Shown: positions 50,485 to 59,207, counted from the stretch's first letter. The stretch is DNA of 64,000 nucleotides from Streptomyces sp. Je 1-79 (GCF_025195125.1 NZ_JAMGSL010000012.1:62001-126000), one strand, 5' to 3'. Program-made: numbers and translations. Notes: generated by a model from the sequence alone, not told the origin.

Positions 50485-50526
50485 CCTAAAGCGGGTGTCG
50501 CAGGTTCGAATCCTGCCGGGGGCACA
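50485..50526 (+). repeat. Right attachment repeat (attR), partial tRNA-Arg copy
   Basis: Exact 42-bp copy of 40537-40578, starting CCTAAAGCGGG and ending GGGCACA. Only the 3' half of the tRNA is present, so it cannot fold into a complete tRNA. It marks the right end of the element. Confidence 0.92.
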
Positions 50527-50567
50527 AGGGAAAAGGGCACCTGAACAGCGGCTCTCACGGAAGCGGT

Positions 50568-51053
50568 GTGCAAGTGACGATTCCCGTCCCTCTCCGGTTC
50601 GAACGCCTGACCAAGAAGGGCGACCACAAAGACCTTTGGCTGCGCCTCGGCTCGTACCGCCACGCCTGCGATTCGTACTACCTCGCGATCGACGAGTCCC
50701 CCACGGCATCGCGACACCTGGGGGCCAGCCTGGCGCGCCTGCTGGAGCAGTGGAAGAACCAGGTCGACGAGTTGAAGGGCACAGGCGGCACCGCCTACCT
50801 GCCCTACGACTTCTCGGACCAGTGCACAGCCTGGCTACGCGTAACGTCCACGGACGGGAGCACCGCAGAGGTGCACGCCGGATGGAGCCTGGTGGAGGCA
50901 TGGGGCATCGAGCCCTCCAACTACGCCGCAACAGCGCCTGAGATCAAGGATTTCGACCCCATCGCGAACGCCCGGATCGAGTGCTCCTTGGAAGACCTGT
51001 CCCAGTGCATCGCCATGAACGCCAAGGCGCACGCAGCATCGAGGCACTACTGA
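50568..51053 (+). CDS. Hypothetical soluble protein beside attR
   Basis: A 161-residue protein, MQVTIPVPLRFERLTKKGDH at the start, with DLWLRLGSYRHACDSYYLAI, SLARLLEQWKNQVDELK and AGWSLVEAWGIEPSNYAATA. No membrane segment or family recognised. GTG start 42 bp after the attachment repeat, so it may belong to the host side or to an older element. Confidence 0.6.
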   Translation: MQVTIPVPLRFERLTKKGDHKDLWLRLGSYRHACDSYYLAIDESPTASRHLGASLARLLEQWKNQVDELKGTGGTAYLPYDFSDQCTAWLRVTSTDGSTAEVHAGWSLVEAWGIEPSNYAATAPEIKDFDPIANARIECSLEDLSQCIAMNAKAHAASRHY

Positions 51054-51143
51054 ACTTGATCGGGTGATGTCGGGTGGGCAGGTTGCACGTGGAGCCTGAG
51101 AAATGTTCTGGCCTGCCGCTGATCGGCCTGCGATCGTGAGGAC

Positions 51144-51605
51144 GTGCCAGAACACTTGACGATGCACCCGCCGTTGCCGGACACGAAGTGGTCGGCCGGA
51201 TCGATCCGGATCACGAGCCGGACGGTCCGCGCCGAGGAGATCTCGGTTCGCCTGGGGATGGTCCCCGACGAGCAGTTCGAGCAGGGGAGCTTGATGAGTC
51301 CCCGCAATCCGAGCAGCGCCCGGCGGGAGACCAGCGTCTGGATCCGGCGGAGTGGACTGGGAAGTGACAGCCGGCTTGAGGAGCACCTCACGGCGCTGGT
51401 CCGACTCGTCGACGGGTGTCGTGAGGAGCTGAAGCGCCTGTCTGTCGATTGTGATCTGGAGCTGTATCTCGGTTTCGGCAGTGAGAACGGTCAGGGAGGC
51501 TGCGTCCTGCCGGCCGATCTGCTCGCCGAGGTCGGCGGGCTGGGGCTCGACGTCGTTCTCGACCTCTATCCGCCCTCGCCAGAGGTGGATGTCGTTGGGG
51601 GGTGA
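51144..51605 (+). CDS. DUF4279-family protein
   Basis: A 153-residue protein. Its pattern, SIRITSRTVRAEEISVRLGM...VWIRRSGLGSDSRLEEHLTALVRLV...LELYLGFGSENGQGGCVLPADLLAEVGGLGLDVVLDLYPP, agrees with DUF4279, a small beta-rich family often found near toxin-immunity genes. GTG start at 51144. Function unknown. Confidence 0.8.
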   Translation: MPEHLTMHPPLPDTKWSAGSIRITSRTVRAEEISVRLGMVPDEQFEQGSLMSPRNPSSARRETSVWIRRSGLGSDSRLEEHLTALVRLVDGCREELKRLSVDCDLELYLGFGSENGQGGCVLPADLLAEVGGLGLDVVLDLYPPSPEVDVVGG

Positions 51606-51639
51606 TCCTCGCCCCCGGCCATGCGGGGTCGACGAGCTC

Positions 51640-51925
51640 GGCGGTTGGCCGAGGACGAGGCCGGCGCCGGCAAGGCAGCCGTCGACCAGCTCCGGCCGGT
51701 ACCGGATCTTCTTGAGCCGACGCCTCACGGCTCTGGTGATCTGGCTGAGGTCGGCGGCGGCGAGAATACCGAGGCCGTGCTTGACCAGCGACCAGATGCC
51801 TTCCTGCGGGCTGAGGTCCGGGGCGTAGGCCGGCAGCTGGAACACGGTGAGCCACTCGGCGCCCGCGGTGATGAACTCCCGCACTCCGGCGGTCAGGTGC
51901 AGGCGGACGTCGTCCAGGGCTCCGG
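51640..51925 (-). pseudogene. IS630-family transposase C-terminal fragment
   Basis: Residues DDVRLHLTAGVREFITA, AEWLTVFQLPAYAPDLSPQEGIWSLVKHGLG and ITRAVRRRLKKIRYRPELVDGCLAGAGLVL belong to the last third of an IS630-type DDE transposase (YAPDLNPQEGIWSLVK is typical). The D-x-x-L-H motif is present, but the N-terminal domain is missing and there is no proper start. It is overprinted by a rightward reading frame that has no support. Confidence 0.8.
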
Positions 51926-51949
51926 GCCTTTGCTGCGGCTTCGGTGCTC

Positions 51950-52417
51950 TTACGTTTGGCGGCGGGCGCCGGGGCCTGGTTGGGCGGTTACGTCCTTGGG
52001 GGTCAGGGCGACGTGCTCCTCCGCGCACTCGACGACGACGCGGACCGGTGCCGCGCATGCGGTGTGGCGCATGTCCAGGACCGGGCCCGCGGGGTCCGGT
52101 TCGTAGGTGTCGCCCCACTGGCGCAGAGCGACGAGAACGGGCCACAGGTCCCAGCCCTTCCGGGTAAGCCGGTACTCGTTGCGGGAGCGGCTGCCCGGCT
52201 CCCGGTAGGCGGCGGTCGCCAGGATGCCGGCCGCGGTCAGTTTCCGGAGACGGTCGCTCAGGACGGCCTCCGACAGGCCGATGTGGCGCCGGAAGTCGTC
52301 GAACCGGCGCACGCCGTTGGCGGCGTCCCGAAGGATCAGCAGCGTCCACTTCTCCCCGACCAGGTCGAGCGTGCGCTGGACGGGACAGTTCTCCATGCTG
52401 ACCTCAAGCCACTCCAT
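51950..52417 (-). CDS. HxlR-family transcriptional regulator
   Basis: A 155-residue winged-HTH regulator. The hallmark MENCPVQRTLDLVGEKWTLLILRDAANGVRRFDDF is present, with the Cys near the N-terminus that in many relatives senses oxidants or aldehydes, then LSDRLRKLTAAGIL (recognition helix). ATG 52417 was chosen; ATG 52396 is also in frame. It is divergent from a PaaI-type thioesterase, 87 bp between the starts. It probably represses that gene. Confidence 0.9.
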   Translation of the reverse strand: MEWLEVSMENCPVQRTLDLVGEKWTLLILRDAANGVRRFDDFRRHIGLSEAVLSDRLRKLTAAGILATAAYREPGSRSRNEYRLTRKGWDLWPVLVALRQWGDTYEPDPAGPVLDMRHTACAAPVRVVVECAEEHVALTPKDVTAQPGPGARRQT

Positions 52418-52445
52418 CCCCCCATGCTAAGCGCTGGCTTCATCT

Positions 52446-52475
52446 TTGACAGTCAGAGCGCCATCGGGCTAGCTT
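52446..52475 (+). promoter_or_regulatory. Housekeeping-type promoter of the thioesterase gene
   Basis: TTGACA (52446-52451), 18 bp, TAGCTT (52470-52475). The GGGGAGG ribosome-binding site and ATG 52505 follow. A strong -35 for this GC-rich genome. Confidence 0.65.
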
Positions 52476-52504
52476 CGAGCAACGAAGTCAGCTGGGGAGG
52501 ACGC

Positions 52505-53005
52505 ATGGGCCGGATACGTACGTACGAATGGGAAGACCCCTCGATCACCGCCGCCGCCGTGGGACGCGCCTCCGGCCTGGACTTCCTGCGTGAGATCCAG
52601 GCCGGTCGTCTGCCCAGGGCGCCCGTCTCGGCGACCCTCGACTTCACGCTCGACGAGGTGGACGAGGGCAGGGCGGTGTTCTCGATCATGCCGGGCGAGG
52701 AGCACTACAACCCGATCGGCAGCGTGCACGGCGGCGTCTACGCCACCCTGCTCGACTCGGCGGCGGGGTGCGCCGTGCAGTCCACCCTGCCCCCGGGCAT
52801 GGGGTACACCTCGCTCGATCTGACCGTGAAGTTCCTCAAGCGCGTCACGGCGGACACGGGCAGGGTCCGGGCCATCGGAACGGTCGTCAGCCGCGGCCGC
52901 CAGACCGCGCTCGCCGAGGCCAGGCTGGTCGACGCCGAGGAGCGCCTCCTGGCCCACGCCACCAGCAGCTGCATGCTGTTCCCGGTACCCACATCCGCGA
53001 CCTGA
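52505..53005 (+). CDS. PaaI-family (hotdog) thioesterase
   Basis: A 166-residue hotdog-fold acyl-CoA thioesterase. Motifs: NPIGSVHGGVYATLLDSAAGCAV, the HGG active-site block of PaaI-type enzymes, and SLDLTVKFLKRVTADTGRV, followed by GRQTALAEARLVDAE. It hydrolyses aromatic or short-chain acyl-CoA. GGGGAGG precedes the ATG. Divergent from an HxlR regulator, so probably induced by a reactive compound. Confidence 0.92.
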   Translation: MGRIRTYEWEDPSITAAAVGRASGLDFLREIQAGRLPRAPVSATLDFTLDEVDEGRAVFSIMPGEEHYNPIGSVHGGVYATLLDSAAGCAVQSTLPPGMGYTSLDLTVKFLKRVTADTGRVRAIGTVVSRGRQTALAEARLVDAEERLLAHATSSCMLFPVPTSAT

Positions 53006-53030
53006 GAGCCGAGTACGGGCCGGGCGGCCC

Positions 53031-54398
53031 TTACGGCCGGGCGTTCTCCGGCGTGGTGCCGGCCGGGGGAGCCGCGCGGCGCAGTGTGCGGATCGCCGGG
53101 GTGGCGAACAGCGCCGCGCAGCCCGCCAGGCACGTCGCGGCCGACAGGAGGAGCAGGCTCTCCGGGGAGATCAGCGCGGTGGCCGGGCCCACCAGGATCT
53201 GACCGAGGGCGATTCCGGAGACCGAGCCGGCCAGTTCGTACGCGGAGACCCGGTTGAGGACCGCGGGCGGCGTGTGGGTCTGGACGCTGGTCGCCCACAT
53301 CACCGACCAGAACGCCAGCGCCGCCCCGCCGAGGGCGTGCCCCGTCAGCAGCATCGGCAGGTCGCCGCCCAGGGCCACGCAGAGCGGCAGCACGGTGTAC
53401 AGCGCCATCGCCACCGTGCCGGCGGCCAGCGGTCGGGCGGGGCGCACGCGCAGTGCCAGGAGCCCGCCGAGGACCGTTCCGGCGCCGAGGAAGGAGACCG
53501 CCAGGCCGTACGCGTTCGGGCCGAGCCGGTCGCCGACCAGCGTCGAGCCGAGCGGTACCAGCGGGCCGAAGACCAGCACGCCGTAGACCACCCAGATCAG
53601 GATCACCGCCCACATCCAGGTGCGTGCGCGGAACTCCTGCCAGCCCTGGCGCAGGTCCCGGCGGAGTGAACCGCCCGGGCGCGCAGCGGAGTCGGCGCCG
53701 GTCCGCCCCTCCGTGGTCCGCCCCTCCGTTGCCCCGCCGGCCGTGTCCCCGGCGCCCGTGTCCCCGCCCGCCCCGCCCCCAGCACCCGGCGCGAGGCGGA
53801 TGAGTGCCAGGCACACGGCGCTGAGCAGGAAAGTGCCGGCGTCGATCGCGTACACCGTCCCGGCGCTGGTCAGTGCGATCAGCAGCCCCGCCAGGGCCGG
53901 GCCGATCAGGTGGGCGAGCGCGTCGGCCACCTTGAGCGTGGCGTTGGCCCGCTGCGGCTCGTGGGCGACCAGCGGGACCATCCCGTTCACCCCCGGCAGG
54001 AACATCGCGACGGCCGCGCCCGCCAGGGCCGCCATGGCCACCAGCAGCCAGAACGGCGGCGGCCCCGCGAAGAACGCGACAGCCAACACCCCCTGAGTCA
54101 GCACCCGGACCAGGTCCGCGCCGACCATCATCCGGCGCGCGCCGAACCGGTCGGCCAACACCCCGCCGAACAGGACCAGGAGGACGAACGTCCCGGTCCA
54201 GACCCCGAGGACGAAGCCCACCCCCGAGATTCCGTACAGCGGGCCCACCGCGAGCGCGGCGGCCACCGGCATCATCGCGTCCCCGAGCAGCGAGACCGCG
54301 CGAGCGGTGAAGTAGAGCGTGAAGCGCCGGTCCCACAACGGGGGCCTGGCGGTCGGCGGGAGGTTCTGCCTCGGAAGCTGCGTCTGCGCTGCGGTCAC
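53031..54398 (-). CDS. MFS exporter (macrolide-efflux-like, 12 helices)
   Basis: A 455-residue MFS protein of the MefA/TMEM-like branch. FTARAVSLLGDAMMPVAAAL in helix 1, FGGVLADRFGARRMMVGADL (motif A) and AYELAGSVSGIALGQILVGPATALIS are visible, with a Gly/Thr-rich cytoplasmic loop (GDTGAGDTAGGATEGRTTEG) in the middle. GTG 54398 was chosen because a palindrome and a -10-like AATATC lie just upstream, suggesting a leaderless message; ATG 54473 would bury that promoter. It is divergent from a GlxA-type regulator. Confidence 0.8.
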   Translation of the reverse strand: MTAAQTQLPRQNLPPTARPPLWDRRFTLYFTARAVSLLGDAMMPVAAALAVGPLYGISGVGFVLGVWTGTFVLLVLFGGVLADRFGARRMMVGADLVRVLTQGVLAVAFFAGPPPFWLLVAMAALAGAAVAMFLPGVNGMVPLVAHEPQRANATLKVADALAHLIGPALAGLLIALTSAGTVYAIDAGTFLLSAVCLALIRLAPGAGGGAGGDTGAGDTAGGATEGRTTEGRTGADSAARPGGSLRRDLRQGWQEFRARTWMWAVILIWVVYGVLVFGPLVPLGSTLVGDRLGPNAYGLAVSFLGAGTVLGGLLALRVRPARPLAAGTVAMALYTVLPLCVALGGDLPMLLTGHALGGAALAFWSVMWATSVQTHTPPAVLNRVSAYELAGSVSGIALGQILVGPATALISPESLLLLSAATCLAGCAALFATPAIRTLRRAAPPAGTTPENARP

Positions 54399-54409
54399 AG
54401 GAACCGATA

Positions 54410-54423
54410 TTGGACTGGACCAA
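54410..54423. promoter_or_regulatory. Operator candidate TTGGACTGGACCAA
   Basis: A near-perfect palindrome (TTGGaC/GaCCAA type, one mismatch) in the 73-bp gap between the MFS exporter and the GlxA-like regulator. It covers the likely start region of the MFS message. Confidence 0.6.
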
Positions 54424-54471
54424 TCCGTCAGGGTCAGTGTCCCGAACGACATGAAGGGGTACTTTCGCGCC

Positions 54472-55467
54472 ATGACGCTTCGTTCGCTGCCGAAGTCCCC
54501 GGCACCGCACCGGGTCGTGGCCCTGGTGCAGCCCCCGCAGTCGACCTTCCCCCTGGCCTGCGCGACCGAGGTGTTCGGCGACCACGGCCCGGCGATCCCC
54601 GCCCGCTACGCGTTCGAGGTCTGTACCGAGCACCCCGGCCCGGTACGCACCCAGGCCGGCTACGACATGCTCGTCACCGCGGGCCTGGACGCCCTGGAAC
54701 ACGCGGACACCGTCCTGGTCCCCGGCTGGCAGCAGCCGGCCGGGTCCGAGGTGCCGACGGCGGTGGTCACCGCGGTCCGCCGGGCGCACGGACGCGGCGC
54801 GCGGATCGTCGGCCTCTGCTCGGGCGCCTTCGTCCTCGCCGCCGCCGGCCTCCTCGACGGCCGGCGGGCCGCCACCCACTGGGCCCAGGCAGCCGAGCTC
54901 GCCGGCCGGTTCCCGCAGGTCCGGGTCGACCCCGCGGTGCTGTACGTCGACCACGGCGACGTCGCCACGAGCGCCGGATCCGCGGCCGGTGTGGACCTCT
55001 GCCTGCACCTGGTGAGCGCCGACCAGGGCGCGGCGTACGCGATGCGGATCGCACGGCAGTTGGTGATGCCGCCGCACCGCGAAGGCTGCCAGCTGCAGTA
55101 CGCCGAACTGCCCACCTCCGGACCCGTCGCCGACTCGCTGGCCCCGCTCCTCGAATGGCTGACCGGACGCCTGGACCAGCCGGTCACCGTCGCCGACATG
55201 GCGGTCCGCTCGCAGGTCTCGGCCCGCACGCTGACCCGGCGCTTCACCGAGCAGCTGGGCATCAGCCCCGGACGCTGGCTGCTGGACCGGCGCATCGCCG
55301 CCACCCGGGCGCTGCTGGAGGAGACCGACCTGCCCGTGGAGACCATCGCGCACCGGGTCGGCCTCTCCTCGGCCGTCAACCTGCGCCGGCGCTTCCACGA
55401 GGCCCTGCGCACCACGCCCGCCGCCTACCGACGCGCCTTCCGCGCGAACGCGGACAAGGCCGGCTGA
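54472..55467 (+). CDS. GlxA-type regulator (DJ-1/PfpI domain + AraC HTH)
   Basis: A 331-residue regulator. Residues 1-190 form a DJ-1/PfpI-like sensor: LVQPPQSTFPLACATEVFGD, DTVLVPGWQQ, RIVGLCSGAFVLAAAGLLDGRRAATHWAQA, with the GLCSGAF nucleophile-elbow Cys. The C-terminal 100 residues are an AraC HTH: VADMAVRSQVSARTLTRRFTEQLGISPGRWLLDRRI, and VETIAHRVGLSSAVNLRRRFHEALRTTP. ATG 54472 (54451 also possible). Divergent from the MFS exporter, which it probably controls. Confidence 0.92.
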   Translation: MTLRSLPKSPAPHRVVALVQPPQSTFPLACATEVFGDHGPAIPARYAFEVCTEHPGPVRTQAGYDMLVTAGLDALEHADTVLVPGWQQPAGSEVPTAVVTAVRRAHGRGARIVGLCSGAFVLAAAGLLDGRRAATHWAQAAELAGRFPQVRVDPAVLYVDHGDVATSAGSAAGVDLCLHLVSADQGAAYAMRIARQLVMPPHREGCQLQYAELPTSGPVADSLAPLLEWLTGRLDQPVTVADMAVRSQVSARTLTRRFTEQLGISPGRWLLDRRIAATRALLEETDLPVETIAHRVGLSSAVNLRRRFHEALRTTPAAYRRAFRANADKAG

Positions 55468-55579
55468 CGCGCCGAACCCGTACGGGCCGAGGACCAGGAT
55501 CCCCTCGACCCGTACGGGCCGAGCGCCGGATCCCCTCATGCGCCCCGGCCGCACGCGACCGGGTGGCCGCGCGACCGCG

Positions 55580-56014
55580 TCAGGAAGCCTGCGGCAACGC
55601 GGCCGCCACCACGTTGCGCTCCTTGCGGCCCAGGAGGGGGAAGGTGATCTTCAGTGCGTGGGCGTCGTGCGGGGAGGAGACGACGAACGAGGAGTTGAGG
55701 ACGCGCTCCTTGATCTCCGAGCGGACCAGCCCCTCGCGGGGGATCGTCATCAGGTGCTCCTCCGGGCGGGCGAACATCGGGTTCGCGCGGAAGATGAAGA
55801 TCCGGCGGTCGGTCATCGCCAGGTACATCGGGACCGGCGTCGGGATCACGGCCATGGCCCCGCCGCTCATGACCGCCGACGCGACGGCGAACGCGGCCGT
55901 CCGGCGGACCGAGACCGAGCTCAGGTTCACGACGGTCGCCACCTCGACCTGCTCCCCGGGCTCCAGCATGGGGTCGACGGCGGCCAGTAGCAGTCGGCGG
56001 CGTTTCGCGTTCAC
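55580..56014 (-). CDS. PH-like hypothetical protein
   Basis: A 144-residue protein beginning NAKRRRLLLAAVDPMLEPGE, followed by VVNLSSVSVRRTAAFAVASA, MYLAMTDRRIFIFRANPMFARPEEHLMTIPREGLVRSEI and SFVVSSPHDAHALKITFPLLGRKE. The pattern (two strands, a TDRRIFIF strand, acidic turn) resembles bacterial PH-like domains of unknown function. GTG 56014 was preferred because AGGAG lies about 10 nt before it; GTG 56023 is too close. It follows the small membrane gene by 26 bp. Confidence 0.7.
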   Translation of the reverse strand: MNAKRRRLLLAAVDPMLEPGEQVEVATVVNLSSVSVRRTAAFAVASAVMSGGAMAVIPTPVPMYLAMTDRRIFIFRANPMFARPEEHLMTIPREGLVRSEIKERVLNSSFVVSSPHDAHALKITFPLLGRKERNVVAAALPQAS

Positions 56015-56040
56015 GGTCGTCACTCCTGCGGTTCGTACGG

Positions 56041-56289
56041 TCAGAGGTCCAAGCCCAGTCGCTCCCCCGCCGAGCGGGTCAGCAGCGCCGCCGTCAGCAG
56101 GAACACCCCCGCTCCGAACAGCGCGAACGCGACCGGCGGCAAGTCGAGCCGGTCGCCTCCACGGGCGGCCCAGGCGCGGCGGCCGAGCCAGGCCGTGCCC
56201 AGGACGGAGAGGGCCGCGCCGCCGAACTGAGCGAGCAGCACGGCGCATTGGACGAGAAAGATGAACCCGTACCCGAGCCACAGTCCCAC
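56041..56289 (-). CDS. Small two-helix membrane protein
   Basis: An 82-residue protein with two long hydrophobic helices (LWLGYGFIFLVQCAVLLAQFGGAALSVLG, PVAFALFGAGVFLLTAALLT) joined by a basic loop with RRAWAARGGDRLDLP. GTG 56289 chosen for the GAAGGGG site 7 nt upstream. Probably co-transcribed with the PH-like gene. Function unknown. Confidence 0.6.
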   Translation of the reverse strand: MGLWLGYGFIFLVQCAVLLAQFGGAALSVLGTAWLGRRAWAARGGDRLDLPPVAFALFGAGVFLLTAALLTRSAGERLGLDL

Positions 56290-56362
56290 AGCAGGTCCCC
56301 TTCGCGCGTGAGCTGGCGCAATGAGACCATTTTCTGTGAACCGAGTCAACACCGCTACACGG

Positions 56363-57280
56363 CTACGCCTGGCACGTCAGCCGCATCTGACCCGCCGCGT
56401 GGTGCGCCCCCTCCCGCGCGCTGGAGCCCCAGTCCTGGCCGCGGTCGACGAGGCGGACCGTGAAGGTGGGGGTGCCGAGGGGGTAGGAGCCGACGGGGAG
56501 GAGCGAGCCGGTGTTCGCGGGCTGGTAGACGGTGAACGTGGCGTACGGGGTGCCGTTCGCCAGGACCTGGTAGACCGAGGGCTCGCCCGCCGCGTCCTGG
56601 GGCCGGGGCGGGCTGGGTACGTGGACCGCCAGGGCGCACGTGTCGTACCCCGGACCGACGTGCCAGCTCCAGGTGGCGCTGTTGTCACGGTCCTTCGTCG
56701 AGCTGCCCGACATCGGCATGGCCGAGAAGCGGCCGTCGCAGCCCCCGCCCCGGAAGCCGCCCCTCGTCACGGTGTACCAGCCCTCGAAGCCGTCCTGGTA
56801 CCGGCCCGTCTCCGTGTAGGCCCCGCCCGCGCAGCCCGGGCCCGCCCACTCCTCGTAACGAGCCTCGTGGGGCGCCCCGTGGGGAGAGGGGGGAGGGTGG
56901 GGCGCCGTCGTGGAGGGAGAACCGGAGGGCGAGGTACTCGCGCTCGGCGGCGCCGCCTCGTCGCCGGGGAACCCCGTCGGGCCGTTTCTCGTCGGCAGCA
57001 CCGGCAACGCCCGTACCGGCGGATCGGTCTCCGACGCCGGAGGCGGCTCCTCCGCCCCGCCGAGGGACACCACCAGGGCCAGGCAGCCGACGGCCACCAC
57101 GGCCACCAGCGCCCACGCCCCGCCCCGCCGGATCCCACCACCGGCCCCACGACCGGTGCCGGCCCCGGTCCCGGCACCGGCCCAGGCCCCTGTTCCGGTC
57201 CGGATGCCGACGCCGCAGTGCCGACACGCCATTCCCGGCAGGGGACCCCTGCCCGTACCGCCGCACACGTCGCACGCCAT
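56363..57280 (-). CDS. Single-pass membrane protein with N-terminal Cys pairs
   Basis: A 305-residue protein. The N-terminus has CDVCGG and CRHCGVG, a paired-Cys zinc-ribbon-like motif, then a Gly/Ala/Thr tract, a hydrophobic helix (WALVAVVAVGCLALVVSLGG) and a Pro/Ser-rich linker. A C-terminal extracellular beta-rich domain of about 150 residues (EEWAGPGCAGGAYTETGRYQ, FEGWYTVTRGGFRGGGCDGR, TWSWHVGPGYDTCALAVHVP) follows. It resembles many Streptomyces sheath or adhesin-like proteins. Function unknown. Confidence 0.7.
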   Translation of the reverse strand: MACDVCGGTGRGPLPGMACRHCGVGIRTGTGAWAGAGTGAGTGRGAGGGIRRGGAWALVAVVAVGCLALVVSLGGAEEPPPASETDPPVRALPVLPTRNGPTGFPGDEAAPPSASTSPSGSPSTTAPHPPPSPHGAPHEARYEEWAGPGCAGGAYTETGRYQDGFEGWYTVTRGGFRGGGCDGRFSAMPMSGSSTKDRDNSATWSWHVGPGYDTCALAVHVPSPPRPQDAAGEPSVYQVLANGTPYATFTVYQPANTGSLLPVGSYPLGTPTFTVRLVDRGQDWGSSAREGAHHAAGQMRLTCQA

Positions 57281-57302
57281 AGCCGGACACTTTAGGGCCC
57301 AA

Positions 57303-59138
57303 TCAGCGGAGTTCCTCCGGGCATGCAGTGCCCCGCGGGAAGAACTTGTACGGAGCCGACAGCGTGTACACGCCCGCCTTCGGCGCCACCAGCTCCGTCC
57401 ACTCGTCGCCGTCCGCGTCCGCCTCCGTCTTCAGCAGACAGCCGGACTCGTTGAGGAAGACCTTCTCCAGCTCCGCCGGCGAGGCCTCCCGCGCCGCCTT
57501 CGACGCCTCCGTCTCCTCCGGCGGTTCGATCTTGCCGCCGTGCTCGTCGACCAGCGCCAGCCACGGCGAGTACGGCACCCGGATCAGCACCCGCCCCGGG
57601 CTGTCGACCTCGATCACGACCTCGTTCGCGCCCGCCCGCCGCACCTCGGCCGGAGGGTCCGCGAGCGGGGTCGGGTCCTGCACCTCGTACAGCCGCCAGT
57701 TCGCGTCCGACCAGACCTGCTTCAGATACGGCAGCCCGTCCCCGACGAGCTCCGCCTCGACCTCCGCGCCCGAGTCGGGCGCCCCGGTCGGCAGCACGAC
57801 GTAGTGCACCGCCCAGCGGTCCAGCCAGTCCTGGTAGTTCGTGGCGTTCAGGGTGTCGTCGTAGAAGAGCGGGTTCCGCTCCATGTCCGCCTGCCGGTTC
57901 CAGCCCCGCGCCAGGTTGATGTACGGGCTGAGCGCCGAGGACTCGCGATGGCTGGACGCCGGCACGACCTCCACCCGCGCCTTCTCCGCCCCGCGCACCT
58001 GGAGCTGGTTGATCAGCGGCGCCACCTCCCGCGCCCACGAAGCGTCAGGGGCGGTACGGATGACGTCGTCGACGCCCTTGAAGCCGATCCAGACGTTCAG
58101 CCCCGCGAACGCCACCACGACCGCGTACCACTTGCGGGAGCGCGGGACCGCGTACGGCAGCGCGGCGAGCAGCACGACACCCGCGAAGAGCATCACGAGG
58201 CGCGAGACGTTCGACCCGATCTGCGAGTCGATCAGCCAGGTCAGCAGCGTGCCCGCGGAGTACACGGCCGCGCCGGTGCGGACCGTGCGCCACTCGCGCG
58301 GCACCAGCAGGAAGCACAGGACCCCGAAGAGGAACGGCAGCGCCGTCGACGCCCACGACATCGGCTGCGTACCGGAGAACGGGAACAGCCAGGAGGAGAG
58401 CGCGACGACGAGTACGGGGGCGAGGCCGAGGGCGTACGCGCCCGGCCGGCGCCGGTTCAGGAAGAGCGCCGCCGCCGCGACGCCGAGGAAGAGTCCGGCG
58501 ACCGGGCTGCAGGCGGTCGCGACACCGGCGAACGGCGCGGCGACCGCGGCCTTCGCCCAGCGTCGGTGGCGCCAGCGGTACGGCCAGCAGAAGACGGCGG
58601 CGACCGCGCCGAGCGCGAACATCATGCCGAGCCCGAACGTCACGCGCCCCGACAGCGCGTTGCACAGGAACGCGAAGACCCCGGCCAGCGAGCACGCGAG
58701 CGGATTGCGCACCGCCCGCACCCGCACCAGGATCAGCGCCGTGAGCCCGGCCGAGACCGTGCCCGCGATCATCATCGTCGTCCGCACGCCGAGCACCGAC
58801 ATCACGTACGGCGAGACGACGCTGTACGAGACCGGGTGCATCCCCCCGTACCACGCGAGGTTGTACGCGGAGTCCGGATGCCGGCCCACGAACTCGGCCC
58901 ACGCGTCCTGCGCGGCGAGGTCGCCGCCACTGTTCGCGAACAGGAAGAACCACAGGACGTGGGTGAGTGCGGCGACACCCGTCGCGATCATGACGGGGTA
59001 GCGGCGGCGGCGCCGGCGGGGACGCGACGTGGGGGACGGCGGGGCGGGCCGCCGGGGAGTCGGGAGGTTTATTCGCGTGGGCACGGAGGCCCGCGTCGGC
59101 GCGCCCTCGTCGGCGCGTGTCGGCTCGGCGGTGGTCAC
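57303..59138 (-). CDS. Polytopic membrane protein, GT-C-like
   Basis: A 611-residue protein with a basic N-terminal tail, about 10-11 transmembrane helices to residue 340, and a soluble C-terminal domain. Between helices 1 and 2 sits NSGGDLAAQDAWAEFVGRHP and AWYGGMHPVSYSVVSPYVMS, the acidic/His pattern seen in GT-C glycosyltransferases. The C-terminal part contains LARGWNRQADMERNPLFYDD and ALVDEHGGKIEPPEE. I recall similar proteins labelled only as membrane or MFS proteins. A sugar-transfer role is possible but unproven. Confidence 0.6.
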   Translation of the reverse strand: MTTAEPTRADEGAPTRASVPTRINLPTPRRPAPPSPTSRPRRRRRRYPVMIATGVAALTHVLWFFLFANSGGDLAAQDAWAEFVGRHPDSAYNLAWYGGMHPVSYSVVSPYVMSVLGVRTTMMIAGTVSAGLTALILVRVRAVRNPLACSLAGVFAFLCNALSGRVTFGLGMMFALGAVAAVFCWPYRWRHRRWAKAAVAAPFAGVATACSPVAGLFLGVAAAALFLNRRRPGAYALGLAPVLVVALSSWLFPFSGTQPMSWASTALPFLFGVLCFLLVPREWRTVRTGAAVYSAGTLLTWLIDSQIGSNVSRLVMLFAGVVLLAALPYAVPRSRKWYAVVVAFAGLNVWIGFKGVDDVIRTAPDASWAREVAPLINQLQVRGAEKARVEVVPASSHRESSALSPYINLARGWNRQADMERNPLFYDDTLNATNYQDWLDRWAVHYVVLPTGAPDSGAEVEAELVGDGLPYLKQVWSDANWRLYEVQDPTPLADPPAEVRRAGANEVVIEVDSPGRVLIRVPYSPWLALVDEHGGKIEPPEETEASKAAREASPAELEKVFLNESGCLLKTEADADGDEWTELVAPKAGVYTLSAPYKFFPRGTACPEELR

Positions 59139-59207
59139 TCGCGGCCCTCTCCCGTGCTGCTCCCGAACTGCCTTTCGCCCATGTCTCGGTCTCCGGAACG
59201 CTAACAG

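Larger units (their letters stand above)
40579..50526. mobile_element. Decayed integrative element (AICE-like) at tRNA-Arg
   Basis: About 9.9 kb between the two 42-bp repeats. Contents: integrase C-terminal fragment next to the tRNA, a DUF2637 transfer-type protein and a TraB/FtsK-type translocase cut by an IS5 fragment. Also present are a SUKH protein, a CWB2 secreted protein, membrane proteins and a duplicated gene fragment. GC content and codon use are visibly less extreme than the flanks. No replication initiator and no excisionase are recognisable, so it is probably immobile. Confidence 0.8.

Noticed and set aside
50485..50526. Second tRNA-Arg gene
   Set aside because: Only the 3' half is present; the acceptor 5' strand and D arm are missing.
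50835..52349. Long leftward frame of 504 codons as one gene
   Set aside because: It covers an IS630 fragment, DUF4279 antisense and part of HxlR antisense; only the IS part is real and it is broken.
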